From Gelidibacter algens (lineage in GTDB: Bacteria; Bacteroidota; Bacteroidia; Flavobacteriales; Flavobacteriaceae): a stretch of 64,000 bases of DNA. The notes below the pieces were generated by a model that saw only the letters and a program-made list of their open reading frames with translations, searched no databases and was not told the DNA's origin. The DNA is taken from assembly GCF_001678675.1 (NCBI RefSeq), contig NZ_LZRN01000004.1:62001-126000 (forward strand), in the 5' to 3' direction. Positions 10,561-19,755 of this stretch are shown here, in pieces (position 1 is the first letter of the stretch; every line of letters begins with the position of its first letter). Both the position numbers and the translations under genes were made by a program.

Positions 10561-11538
10561 ATGAAAAATACCATTTATATACTGACCGTTTTTGCTGTCT
10601 TGCTTTCCTGTAATACCAAAACCAAAGAAGCCAAAATCAAACCCGCCGATAGTTCTAACGTGAAAACAGAAACCATTAAAGGAGATTTCTCTGGTGGCAC
10701 TTTACTGCGGATTGACGATTTTCCGTCCAACTATATTCCGCCACGAAAAGTGGATATTTGGTTGCCAGAAGGCTATACCCAAAGTAAAAAATATGCCGTG
10801 TTGTACATGCATGATGGACAAATGCTTTTTGATAGCAGGATCACTTGGAACCATGAGGAATGGAAAGTGGATGAAGTAGCAGCCCAATTGATGAGAGATA
10901 GCATTACTAGAGATTTTATCGTAGTGGCACCATTTAATATTAACGAATTGCGCCACAGTGAATATTTTCCACAAAAGCCATTTGAATCGCTTTCTGAAAC
11001 GGTTCAAGATTCGCTTTTTGAAGAAGCACGACTCAACAATTTCAAGCTTGATTCAGTGACCTCCAATAATTATTTAGGCTTTATTGTTAAAGAGTTAAAA
11101 CCTTATATCGATGCCAATTACGCTGTGTATACCGATAGAGAAAACACCTTTGTAGCAGGATCGAGTATGGGCGGATTGATTTCTATGTATGCTATTTGCG
11201 AATATCCGGAGGTTTTTGGAGGTGCCGCGTGCCTGTCAACCCATTGGCCAGGAGGTAATCCCAATGACAGCGACTTGTTGGCCGACACCTTTTTTGAGTA
11301 TATGGAAGGTAATTTACCTTCGCCAAAAAACCACAGATTCTATTTTGATTATGGTACAGAAACACTGGATAAATTCTATCCAAAATATGCGCCAACAGTT
11401 AGCAAGATCTTTAAGGACAAAGGCTATGACCAAACAAATTTCAAAAATCTGAAGTTTGAGGGTGGAGAGCACACTGAAATTTCATGGCAAAAACGCTTGG
11501 ATATTCCGTTGACGTTTTTGTTGAAAAAAGTCGAATAA
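10561..11538 (+). CDS. Lipoprotein alpha/beta-hydrolase esterase (Fes/esterase D type)
   Basis: The 325-residue protein has a lipoprotein signal with lipobox VLLSC (Cys17 anchored). The alpha/beta-hydrolase body includes VLYMHDGQMLFD, the nucleophile elbow AGSSMGG (Ser202), and a C-terminal GGEHTEISW supplying the probable catalytic His. This is the putative-esterase superfamily that includes enterochelin esterase-like and carbohydrate esterase proteins. In the middle of an alpha-glucan operon it may remove acyl groups from a modified glucan or have an accessory role; the substrate is unknown. Confidence 0.8.
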   Translation: MKNTIYILTVFAVLLSCNTKTKEAKIKPADSSNVKTETIKGDFSGGTLLRIDDFPSNYIPPRKVDIWLPEGYTQSKKYAVLYMHDGQMLFDSRITWNHEEWKVDEVAAQLMRDSITRDFIVVAPFNINELRHSEYFPQKPFESLSETVQDSLFEEARLNNFKLDSVTSNNYLGFIVKELKPYIDANYAVYTDRENTFVAGSSMGGLISMYAICEYPEVFGGAACLSTHWPGGNPNDSDLLADTFFEYMEGNLPSPKNHRFYFDYGTETLDKFYPKYAPTVSKIFKDKGYDQTNFKNLKFEGGEHTEISWQKRLDIPLTFLLKKVE

Positions 11539-11547
11539 ATCGGAAGT

Positions 11548-11592
11548 AGACCTCACAGGTTTTTATCCCGAAAGGTCGGGACTGTGAGGTCT
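11548..11592. repeat. Nested palindromic element
   Basis: AGACCTCACAG (11548-11558) and CTGTGAGGTCT (11582-11592) are perfect 11-base inverted arms. Inside them a second hairpin is formed by TCCCGA (11566-11571) and TCGGGA (11576-11581). The structure resembles the element at 50399-50439. It lies between the esterase and GH31 genes. Confidence 0.7.
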
Positions 11593-11613
11593 GATATAAA
11601 ACAAGCGCACAAA

Positions 11614-11675
11614 TTCCTTCCCTTTTTGAACGGAAGGTGGCTTTAATTCCCGAAAAGGAATAAAGCAGGAAGGGT
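11614..11675. repeat. Second palindromic element, branched hairpin
   Basis: CCTTCCC (11616-11622) can pair with GGAAGG (11632-11637) or with GGAAGGG (11668-11674). CTTTAATTCC and GGAATAAAG (11641-11650 and 11657-11665) form an internal hairpin with one bulge. It directly follows the preceding palindrome and ends 14 bases before the GH31 start, so it would lie in the mRNA leader of that gene. Confidence 0.6.
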
Positions 11676-11688
11676 AAAAAAACATCAC

Positions 11689-14070
11689 ATGAAGCACTAT
11701 TTATTTATAGCATTCTTATGCGCATCACTACTTGGCTTTTCCCAAAACCCAACCCGAACTTTTGAATCCGTTGATTTCAAAAACAACGTTCTTGAAATAA
11801 AAGTAAATGACGGCACCTATAAAATCACGCCTTACAGCAAAAGCATTGTTGAGACTACGTTTATCCCTTCCGGGGAAAGTTTTAATGCCAATTCACACGC
11901 CGTCGTTCTGAAACCAGAATCACTACCATCAGAACTGATCAAAACCGATACGTCCTTTGAGCTCAAAACAGAAGGTATTTCGGTCCAAATTCAAAAACAA
12001 CCCTTCCAAATTTCCTATATCTATAAAGGAAAACCCATCATCTCCGAAGAATTGGGCTATGTCAAAAACGACAGTTTGGAAACCATTCAATTCAATCTTA
12101 CAAACGACGAAATTCTTTATGGTGGAGGCGCCAGAGCTTTAGGGATGAACCGCCGTGGTTACAGATTGGAGCTTTATAATCGTGCGCATTATGGTTATGA
12201 AACCCATTCTGAATTGATGAATTATTCCATGCCCATCGTGATGTCGTCCAATAAGTATATGGTCCATTTTGACAATGCACCCATCGGTTTTCTGGATTTG
12301 GACAGTAAAAAAGATAATACCTTAACTTATGAAACTATTTCTGGCAGAAAAACCTACCAAGTTGTTGTGGGCGATTCTTGGACAGAGTTGATTGATAATT
12401 ATACAGATTTGACAGGGAAGCAACCGATGCCACCGCGTTGGGCATTGGGGAATTTTTCGAGCCGTTTTGGATACCATTCTCAAAAGGAAGTAAAGCAGAC
12501 AGTTCAGAAATTTAGAGATGAACAAATTCCGTTGGATGCAATAATCATCGATATTTTTTGGTTCGGAAAGGACATTCAAGGGCATATGGGGAATTTAGAG
12601 TTTTTAAAAGATTCGTTCCCAAATCCGACCCAAATGATCAAGGATTTAAAGTCAGATAATGTCAACACGATATTGGTGACAGAGCCTTTTGTTCTGACGA
12701 CGTCCAAACGTTGGCAAGAAGCTGTTGATAACGATGTGTTAGCGAAAGATTCCATTGGGAATCCGTTTACTTTCGATTTTTATTTTGGCAACACAGGGTT
12801 GATTGACATCTATAATCCGAAAGGAAAAACATGGTTTTGGAACATTTATAAAGGTCTTGCAGATATGGGTGTCACCGGAATTTGGGGCGATCTGGGAGAG
12901 CCTGAAGTCCATCCCTCAAAATTATTACATGCCACCGGCACAGCAAATGAAGTCCATAACATTTACGGTCACGATTGGGCAGGATTAATTGCTGAAGGTT
13001 ATAAAACTGATTTCTCCAACCAACGTCCCTTTATTTTAATGCGTGCGGGATCTTCAGGATCGCAACGTTATGGGATGATTCCTTGGTCTGGAGATGTTAA
13101 CAGAACTTGGGGTGGCTTACAAAGTCAACCAGAGATTGCACTGCAAATGGGCATGCAGGGTTTAGGGTATATGCACTCTGATTTAGGCGGATTTGCGGGG
13201 AATGTTCAAGATCCAGAACTCTACACCCGTTGGTTGCAATACGGCGTTTTCCAACCTATTTATCGTCCGCATGCTCAGGAAGATGTGCCTGCTGAACCTA
13301 TTTTTTGGGACGACAAAACGAAAGCCTTGGCAAAAAAATCAATCGAATTGCGCTATAAGTTATTGCCTTACAATTACAATCTGAGTTTTCAAAATCATAA
13401 AGAAGGCACGCCTTTAATGCGACCGCTGTTCTTTGAAGACGATTCAGACCCACTTGCAATAGTGGCTTCAACCTATTTCTGGGGTGCTGATTTTTTAATC
13501 GCACCAATCCTAATACCTAATAGTACTGACAAAGAAATCTACTTCCCTAAAAACAACAATTGGTTTGATTTCTATACCCTTAAAAAGTTCGAAGGTGGGC
13601 AAACTGTTTCGGTTAAAGTAGTTGAAGGCCACATTCCAACCTTTGTGCGCGGCGGGGCTTTAATTCCGATGGCAAAACCGATGCAGAGTACCAAAGAATA
13701 CTATGGCAATACATTTGAACTCCATTACTATTATGATGCTTCGGTTAAAGAAAGTAAAGGCCAATTGTATAACGACGATGGATTGACGGCTGAAGCATTT
13801 GAGAAAGGCAACTATGAGCTTTTGAAATTCGAATCAGAAGTTGGCAAAAAGAAAATTGAACTTGAATTCGACGCTGAAATTGGTAACCGCTTTCAATCAC
13901 AAATCAAGAAAGTCGACCTTATCATTCATAACGTCAAATCCAAACCTAAATCGGTAAAAATCAAACGAAAAAAAATTAATTTCACTTATAACGAAGCGCT
14001 TACAACGGTATCCATTCCTTTCGATTGGAGTACCTCAGAAGAATTAGAAATAAACATCAACTTAAATTAA
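11689..14070 (+). CDS. GH31 alpha-glucosidase, exported
   Basis: The 793-residue protein has an N-terminal signal peptide ending LGFSQ. The family 31 catalytic barrel carries the nucleophile in GIWGDLGEPE (Asp401) and the acid/base in PWSGDVNRTW (Asp469). The preceding substrate motif IIIDIFWFG and the later FLIAPIL are also typical. It releases glucose from the non-reducing end of alpha-glucosides, most likely in the periplasm. Its C-terminus runs up to the next GH13 start with a 5-base gap, consistent with one operon. Confidence 0.93.
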   Translation: MKHYLFIAFLCASLLGFSQNPTRTFESVDFKNNVLEIKVNDGTYKITPYSKSIVETTFIPSGESFNANSHAVVLKPESLPSELIKTDTSFELKTEGISVQIQKQPFQISYIYKGKPIISEELGYVKNDSLETIQFNLTNDEILYGGGARALGMNRRGYRLELYNRAHYGYETHSELMNYSMPIVMSSNKYMVHFDNAPIGFLDLDSKKDNTLTYETISGRKTYQVVVGDSWTELIDNYTDLTGKQPMPPRWALGNFSSRFGYHSQKEVKQTVQKFRDEQIPLDAIIIDIFWFGKDIQGHMGNLEFLKDSFPNPTQMIKDLKSDNVNTILVTEPFVLTTSKRWQEAVDNDVLAKDSIGNPFTFDFYFGNTGLIDIYNPKGKTWFWNIYKGLADMGVTGIWGDLGEPEVHPSKLLHATGTANEVHNIYGHDWAGLIAEGYKTDFSNQRPFILMRAGSSGSQRYGMIPWSGDVNRTWGGLQSQPEIALQMGMQGLGYMHSDLGGFAGNVQDPELYTRWLQYGVFQPIYRPHAQEDVPAEPIFWDDKTKALAKKSIELRYKLLPYNYNLSFQNHKEGTPLMRPLFFEDDSDPLAIVASTYFWGADFLIAPILIPNSTDKEIYFPKNNNWFDFYTLKKFEGGQTVSVKVVEGHIPTFVRGGALIPMAKPMQSTKEYYGNTFELHYYYDASVKESKGQLYNDDGLTAEAFEKGNYELLKFESEVGKKKIELEFDAEIGNRFQSQIKKVDLIIHNVKSKPKSVKIKRKKINFTYNEALTTVSIPFDWSTSEELEININLN

Positions 14071-14075
14071 ATACC

Positions 14076-15497
14076 ATGAAAAAAATTATTTTGGCAGCCT
14101 TCAGTTTTATGCTGATTATGGCCTGTAAAGAAGAAAAGAAGCAAGAAACAAACCTCGGCGAAGACACTCAGGAAAAATTTCAACCCATTTCTGATGACGT
14201 TTTGGAAACGGCCGTCATTTATGAAGCGAACATTCGTCAATACTCGCCTTCAGGGCATTTTGATGAATTCACAAAAGACATTCCGCAGTTAAAGCAATTG
14301 GGAGTGAAAGTCATCTGGTTGATGCCAATATTCCCAATCAGCGAAACCAAACGTAAAGCTACCGGCGGAGCAGACAGTAAATTTGCTTCCGATTTTCCTG
14401 AAGCAGAACAAGCAAAATACTTGGGGAGCTATTATGCGATAACTGATTTTACGAAAATCAATCCAGAATTCGGAACTATTGAAGACTTTAGAAATTTGAT
14501 CAAAACCGCACATGATAATGGCATTTATGTCATATTGGACTGGGTGCCAAACCACACGGGCTGGGACCATACATGGATTAAAAATAAACCAGAATACTAC
14601 ACGAAGGATAAGGATGGAAACATCACACATCCAATAGGTACCGATTGGACCGATGTTGCTGATTTGAATTATGACAATCAAGACATGCGCAAAGAAATGA
14701 TTGCCGATATGCAATATTGGTTAAAGGAAGAAGGAGTTGACGGCTTTAGATGTGATGTTGCAGGGTCTGTCCCAACTGATTTCTGGGTAGAAGCCATTCC
14801 GCAACTCAGAAGCACAAAAGACATTTTCATGCTGGCCGAAGCTTGGGAACCTGAACTGGCTCAGGACAATCTCTTTGATATGGTCTATGGTTGGAATACG
14901 CACCACGCCATGAACCATATGGCACAAGGGAAGAAAGACTTAAAAGCCTGGGAAGATCGTTTGGCTGAAATTGATTCACTTTATGAAGAAAATGATATTA
15001 TCATGAATTTTGTAACCAACCATGACGAAAATTCATGGAGCGGCACTATCAAGGAGCGCATGAAAGGTGCAGCGCCTTTGATGACCGCTTTCAGTTATAC
15101 CATTCCTGGTATGCCATTGATTTACTCAGGTATGGAATATGATATGGACTACCGATTGAAGTTTTTTGAAAAAGACTCCATTCCTAAAACGAAAAAAGAG
15201 ATGTGGTCCCTACTTGAGAAATTGGGAGAGTTGAAAAACACCAACCCAGCCTTGAATGGAGGGAAAGATCCCGCATCTTATAAAAACTTGGAAACTACAA
15301 ATGATAAGGTATTGGCTTTTCAACGCAGTAAAAATGACGTTACAGTGACCTTTGTTGGAAATTTTTCAGATCAGGAGCAATCGCTCACTCCACCATTAAA
15401 AGGAAATTTCACAGATTACATCACAAAGGAGTCTATTGAAATGAATGATAAGGTTCTTGTTTTAAAACCTTGGGAATATAAAATCTTAACAAATTAA
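14076..15497 (+). CDS. GH13 alpha-amylase lipoprotein
   Basis: The start is taken at ATG 14076, where a lipoprotein signal begins (lipobox LIMAC, Cys12 mature position 1); an upstream in-frame start would overlap the GH31 gene and bury the signal. The protein has 473 residues. The GH13 regions are LDWVPNHTGWDH, DGFRCDVAG (Asp227), MLAEAWEPE (Glu255) and FVTNHDENSW (Asp317). After the lipid-bearing Cys comes KEEKK, matching the K-(D/E)2 lipoprotein export signal described for Flavobacteriaceae, so surface display is likely (inference). It would cut external alpha-glucan for SusCD uptake. Confidence 0.92.
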   Translation: MKKIILAAFSFMLIMACKEEKKQETNLGEDTQEKFQPISDDVLETAVIYEANIRQYSPSGHFDEFTKDIPQLKQLGVKVIWLMPIFPISETKRKATGGADSKFASDFPEAEQAKYLGSYYAITDFTKINPEFGTIEDFRNLIKTAHDNGIYVILDWVPNHTGWDHTWIKNKPEYYTKDKDGNITHPIGTDWTDVADLNYDNQDMRKEMIADMQYWLKEEGVDGFRCDVAGSVPTDFWVEAIPQLRSTKDIFMLAEAWEPELAQDNLFDMVYGWNTHHAMNHMAQGKKDLKAWEDRLAEIDSLYEENDIIMNFVTNHDENSWSGTIKERMKGAAPLMTAFSYTIPGMPLIYSGMEYDMDYRLKFFEKDSIPKTKKEMWSLLEKLGELKNTNPALNGGKDPASYKNLETTNDKVLAFQRSKNDVTVTFVGNFSDQEQSLTPPLKGNFTDYITKESIEMNDKVLVLKPWEYKILTN

Positions 15498-15499
15498 GT

Positions 15500-17161
15500 A
15501 TGAGAAAAGTGATATGGTGTTTCCTCTGCAGCCTAATATTATTGGGATGTAAAGAAGAGAATAATTTCGAAAAAATGGATGAGAAACAAGAAGCGCCTTT
15601 TGTTTGGGAAGGCGCCAATCTATATTTTTTGTTGACAGATCGTTTTAATAATGGGGATGCGTCCAACGATGTCAACTTTGATCGTACAAAAGAAACAGGT
15701 GAATTAAGAGGTTTTGAAGGCGGCGACTTAAAAGGTATCACAAAAAAGATAGAAGACGGGTATTTTTCAGACCTAGGTGTTAATGCCATTTGGATGACCC
15801 CAGTTGTGGAGCAAATTCATGGTGGTACTGATGAAGGTACTGGCGTAACTTATGCCTATCATGGCTATTGGACTAAAGATTGGACTGCTATTGATCCAAA
15901 TTTTGGAACCAAGGAGGATTTAAAATCTTTGGTAAACGCCGCTCATAAAAAAGGGATACGGATTCTTTTGGATGCGGTTATCAATCATACAGGTCCGGTA
16001 ACGCCTGTAGACCCTGTATGGCCGGAAGAATGGGTACGCACAGGCCCCACTTGCGATTATTCGTCCTACGATTCAACAATTACTTGTACGCTCGTCAAAA
16101 ATCTGCCAGACATTAAAACAGAAAGTAATGAGGCCGTTGCATTGCCGCCACAGCTGGTTGAAAAATGGAAAGCTGAAGGGCGTTATGACCAAGAAGTGGC
16201 CGAGTTGGATGCCTTTTTTGAACGTACCGGACACCCAAGAGCGCCCCGATTTTATATCATAAAATGGCTGACAGACTATATTACCGAGTTCGGAATTGAT
16301 GGCTACCGGGTAGATACAGTAAAACATACTGAAGAAAGCGTTTGGCAAGAATTTAAAACCGAAAGTGACTATGCTTTTAGTCAATATAAATCCAACAATC
16401 CAGATTTGGTGTTGGATGACAATGACTTTTATGTGGTAGGTGAGGTGTATGGTTACGGCATTTCAGCAGGGAAATCTTATGATTTGGGTGGAACATCCAT
16501 CAATTATTTTGACAACGCTTTTAACAGTCTGATCAATTTTGAATTCAAGTATGATGCAGCAGAATTGGATTATGACGATCTTTTCAAAAAATATGATGAG
16601 GCACTGAATGATCCACTCAAAGGATATGGTGTTTTAAATTATTTGACCTCTCATGATGATGGGCAACCTTTTGATGCCTCAAGAGAAAAACCGTTTGAAA
16701 CGGGTACAAAATTGTTGTTGGCTCCTGGTACCTCCCAAACCTATTATGGTGATGAATCGGCGAGGGATTTAATTATAGAAGCAACAATTGGTGATGCGAC
16801 GTTGCGTTCTTTTATGAATTGGGATAGCATCGCTTCAAATCAAAACACAAAGTCAATTTTAAACCACTGGCAAAAATTGGGACAGTTCAGAAAGAACCAT
16901 CCAGCGGTTGGTGCGGGTATTCATCAAATGATTACAGAAAGTCCGTATGTATTTTATAGAAGTTATACAATCACTGATTTTGAAGATCTGGTGGTTATAG
17001 GTCTCGATCTTCCTAAAGGTTCGAAGACATTAGAAGTAGGCAGAGTATTTGAAGATGGCACAACCTTGCGTGATGCGTATTCTGACCAAATTGTGGAGGT
17101 GAAAAATGGCCTTGTTGAAATAGACTCTGAATTTGACATCGTCCTTCTAGAGAAAAAATAA
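15500..17161 (+). CDS. GH13 alpha-amylase lipoprotein, second paralogue
   Basis: The 553-residue protein starts 2 bases after the previous stop. Its lipobox is ILLGC, followed by KEEN, again a candidate surface-export signal. GH13 regions are LLDAVINHTG, DGYRVDTVKH (Asp272), YVVGEVYGYG (Glu315) and LTSHDDGQPF (Asp386). A longer loop between the first and second conserved regions (around PVWPEEWVRTGPTCDYSS) distinguishes it from the upstream paralogue and may alter chain-length preference. It is the last gene of the rightward glucan operon. Confidence 0.92.
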   Translation: MRKVIWCFLCSLILLGCKEENNFEKMDEKQEAPFVWEGANLYFLLTDRFNNGDASNDVNFDRTKETGELRGFEGGDLKGITKKIEDGYFSDLGVNAIWMTPVVEQIHGGTDEGTGVTYAYHGYWTKDWTAIDPNFGTKEDLKSLVNAAHKKGIRILLDAVINHTGPVTPVDPVWPEEWVRTGPTCDYSSYDSTITCTLVKNLPDIKTESNEAVALPPQLVEKWKAEGRYDQEVAELDAFFERTGHPRAPRFYIIKWLTDYITEFGIDGYRVDTVKHTEESVWQEFKTESDYAFSQYKSNNPDLVLDDNDFYVVGEVYGYGISAGKSYDLGGTSINYFDNAFNSLINFEFKYDAAELDYDDLFKKYDEALNDPLKGYGVLNYLTSHDDGQPFDASREKPFETGTKLLLAPGTSQTYYGDESARDLIIEATIGDATLRSFMNWDSIASNQNTKSILNHWQKLGQFRKNHPAVGAGIHQMITESPYVFYRSYTITDFEDLVVIGLDLPKGSKTLEVGRVFEDGTTLRDAYSDQIVEVKNGLVEIDSEFDIVLLEKK

Positions 17162-17177
17162 TGTTAGCTCGGGTATG

Positions 17178-17210
17178 TTCTGATGGCTGCTACATTAACA
17201 GTCATCAGAA
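17178..17210. terminator. Stem-loop between convergent genes
   Basis: TTCTGATGGCTG (17178-17189) pairs with CAGTCATCAGAA (17199-17210) over 12 positions with one G-T wobble and a 9-base loop. It lies between the end of the glucan operon and the convergent HD gene and probably ends transcription, but there is no long T-run. Confidence 0.5.
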
Positions 17211-17291
17211 TTGCTTCGAGAACAGTGTGCTTTATTGCTTATCGCCTATACCTTATTTGGAAGACAAACATGTACAGTATGGAATCAAATC

Positions 17292-18563
17292 CTAAACATA
17301 ATAATCATACTGGTTATGCTGTGGTTTCATAATTGTGGTGCTGGCTGCTGGCTTTAAAACGTCATTTATAGTTGCATTTGGAGCAAATTTGAATGACACC
17401 GCAAAAGCGATTACTGAGATAATCATCCCGACCATAAAAATGGTATAGGTGACTCTTAAAATGCGATATTTTCTATCCAACACTTTTCCTAAAAAATAAA
17501 GGTCTTTTGTTAATGAGCTGTACACATAATCTTTATCTTTTAAAAGCTCATTGATGGCCCATTCAAAGTCTTCAAGTTTCATTTTATGGAAATTCCCAAA
17601 AAAGGTAAGGTTGACTTTTTTGTTCTCAACATCTTCTTTGGTGAATTCCCCACTGGTAATATTAGGACGCGTTGCAATAATGGATAGAATCATTGAAATG
17701 ATACTGGAGAGCATTAATATAACAGTAGGTACAATTAAAAACTGATTGGCTGGGTTATCAAATTTTGAAAATAGTGTGGACAGCATCAACGAAATAATAA
17801 TGGCATTGACTGATAATAGGATATTAGCCTTTGTATCTGCAATATCACTTAATTTAATATGGTTACGTAAGGCAGTTCTATAAAAAGATTGGATGGCGCG
17901 CTCCGGACTTGAGTCCTTTGCTTGTGCTTTCAGCTGAGCCTTCATTTGCTCTTTTTGACGTCTCTTTTTTTCTTTCTTTTTAGATTTGATAAGATCGGCT
18001 AAATTGTCCTCCTTCTGTTTTTGCCAATTTCTTAGGGCATAGTCTGTGTAAAATTGATGTTTTTGAGAAAGCACTTTAATGTTTTCAGCGAGCCATTCAG
18101 AGGCGGAATACGTTTTAATATCCTGTAACTCCAGTTCTTTTCTTAAAAACTCACTAGCTTCATTAAAATACTCTTTTCCAAAATGTGAGGCATCAGCATC
18201 TCTGATGACCTTTCCAAGATCTGTTCTCGGGACGTCCTTAAATTTTGTAGCCATGATACACTCATTCACGGCATCAATAATGTCTTTCTCTAGGTGCTGA
18301 TCTTCTAAAAAAGTAGTGGCTATTTTAACACTTTCTTCTTCATGGCCCTCTCTCATTTTGGTATAGCCAGTATCATGGAGTAAGGCGGCAAGTTGAAGCA
18401 CAGTGGAATTTTCAGTACTGATATCAGAATTTTCTGCGATCTCTTTCACGCTTCGCAACACACGCTGCGTATGTGTGAAATTATGGTAAAGAAAGGTATT
18501 GGGTAAGTCCTCCTTAAAAAGATTGAATACAAAGTCTTCAGTTTTTTTGATGATATCAGCCAT
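17292..18563 (-). CDS. HD phosphohydrolase fused to a Pycsar-effector-like (DUF5706/PycTM) membrane domain
   Basis: The 423-residue protein has an N-terminal HD domain with HNFTH (His27, His31), LLHDTGY (His63-Asp64) and IRDADASHF (Asp122/Asp124). A strongly basic linker (KSKKKEKKRRQKEQMKAQLKAQ) follows at ~195-220. The C-terminal part begins IQSFYRTALRNHIKLSDIADTKANILLSVNAIIISLMLS and has two close membrane helices and a third near residue 385. That pattern is the membrane domain found in Pycsar and related nucleotide-triggered effectors. HD domains often hydrolyse nucleotides, so it may be a membrane-bound nucleotide enzyme or sensor. No pyrimidine cyclase gene is adjacent. It is convergent to the glucan operon. 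Confidence 0.82.
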   Translation of the reverse strand: MADIIKKTEDFVFNLFKEDLPNTFLYHNFTHTQRVLRSVKEIAENSDISTENSTVLQLAALLHDTGYTKMREGHEEESVKIATTFLEDQHLEKDIIDAVNECIMATKFKDVPRTDLGKVIRDADASHFGKEYFNEASEFLRKELELQDIKTYSASEWLAENIKVLSQKHQFYTDYALRNWQKQKEDNLADLIKSKKKEKKRRQKEQMKAQLKAQAKDSSPERAIQSFYRTALRNHIKLSDIADTKANILLSVNAIIISLMLSTLFSKFDNPANQFLIVPTVILMLSSIISMILSIIATRPNITSGEFTKEDVENKKVNLTFFGNFHKMKLEDFEWAINELLKDKDYVYSSLTKDLYFLGKVLDRKYRILRVTYTIFMVGMIISVIAFAVSFKFAPNATINDVLKPAASTTIMKPQHNQYDYYV

Positions 18564-18710
18564 AAATTTCTTAGTAAGAATTGGTGATACAAAGTACTAA
18601 AAAATAAATGGAGTATCTGAACACATTGGCTAGTATTTGTAATGCAAAACGTTAAAGGCCGACCAATTTCGTATTATAATTTTTAACTTTAAGAAAAATA
18701 CTTGAAAGAT

Positions 18711-19169
18711 ATGCTTACATGGAAAAATGTTATGGATTTTGCTGTAAACGGAAATCCAAAACCCGATAAAAGAGTTGAAAAGTCAGATGCTGAATGGCGA
18801 GAACTATTAACCCCAGAACAATTTAAGATTGCCAGAGGTAAAGGAACGGAAGCCCCAGGAACTGGCGCGCTTTGTAGCGTATATGATGAAGGTCAGTATA
18901 ATTGTGTGTGCTGTGATACGCCGCTTTTTGACTCCACAATAAAATTTAAATCGAGCTCAGGTTGGCCAAGTTTTACCCAACCTATTAAAGAAAATGCCAT
19001 TAAATATGAAAAGGATACTGCATTTGGAATGGTCAGGGTAGAAGTGATGTGCAACATGTGTGATGCGCATTTAGGACATGTGTTTCCTGACGGACCAGAA
19101 CCAAGCGGATTGCGCTATTGTGTCAATTCTGAGTCTATGACTCTGGACACCTCTAAAAAGGAGGTTTAA
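18711..19169 (+). CDS. msrB: Peptide-methionine (R)-S-oxide reductase MsrB
   Basis: ATG at 18711 is chosen over an in-frame TTG at 18702. The 152-residue protein reduces methionine R-sulfoxide. Zinc is bound by two CxxC pairs (CVCC and CNMC), and the active site is GLRYCVNSESM with the catalytic Cys. SSGWPSF and DAHLGHVFPDGP are family signatures. No signal peptide is seen, so it is cytoplasmic. The msrA gene begins 15 bases after its stop; the two stereospecific reductases form a pair and probably one transcript. Confidence 0.95.
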   Translation: MLTWKNVMDFAVNGNPKPDKRVEKSDAEWRELLTPEQFKIARGKGTEAPGTGALCSVYDEGQYNCVCCDTPLFDSTIKFKSSSGWPSFTQPIKENAIKYEKDTAFGMVRVEVMCNMCDAHLGHVFPDGPEPSGLRYCVNSESMTLDTSKKEV

Positions 19170-19184
19170 TAAATTGGAACACAA

Positions 19185-19739
19185 ATGATATCAAATAAAA
19201 ATTTAGAAGTGGTGACCGTTGGCGGCGGCTGTTTTTGGTGCGTTGAAGCGGTTTTTAATGAAGTTAAAGGTGTAGAAAAAGTGGTGTCCGGTTACATGGG
19301 CGGAACTGTTCCTGGAACGCCTACCTACCGTGAGGTCTGTTCGGGTTTGACAGGACATGCTGAAGTGGTTCAGGTCACTTTTGATCCGTCAGTAATATCT
19401 CTTGAAGATGTATTGGTCGTTTTTATGACGAGCCATGATCCAACGACGTTGAACAGACAAGGAGGTGACGTTGGGACGCAATACCGCTCTGTCATTTATT
19501 ATAACAATGATAAACAAAAGGCTTTTGCACACTTGGTGGCCAAGGAAATCGCGCCTTTTTATGAAAACCCAATCGTGACAGAGATCAGTCCAGTGGAAAC
19601 GTTTCATAAAGCAGAAGATGATCATCAAAAATATTATGCCAATAACCAAACTGCTCCCTATTGCAGCGCTGTCATTACCCCTAAGTTGGCTAAGCTGCGA
19701 AAAATGCATGCAGACAAGTTGAAAAATGTGACTGTTTAA
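19185..19739 (+). CDS. msrA: Peptide-methionine (S)-S-oxide reductase MsrA
   Basis: The 184-residue cytoplasmic enzyme has the catalytic motif GGGCFWCVEAVF, with the resolving region YREVCSGLTGHAEVV and the substrate motif GTQYRSVIYY. It reduces the S epimer of methionine sulfoxide, complementing MsrB encoded just upstream. A second, differently built MsrA lies at 21709 and a damaged relative at 22618, so this region holds three msrA-type genes. Confidence 0.95.
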   Translation: MISNKNLEVVTVGGGCFWCVEAVFNEVKGVEKVVSGYMGGTVPGTPTYREVCSGLTGHAEVVQVTFDPSVISLEDVLVVFMTSHDPTTLNRQGGDVGTQYRSVIYYNNDKQKAFAHLVAKEIAPFYENPIVTEISPVETFHKAEDDHQKYYANNQTAPYCSAVITPKLAKLRKMHADKLKNVTV

Positions 19740-19755
19740 TTGAATCAATAAACCT

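Noticed and set aside
14289-14714. Open frame of 141 codons antisense to a GH13 gene
   Set aside because: The other strand encodes intact GH13 motifs; the antisense product is unrecognisable.
17292-18563. HD-PycTM gene considered as a full Pycsar defence system
   Set aside because: No pyrimidine cyclase gene lies next to it, so only an orphan effector-like protein can be claimed.
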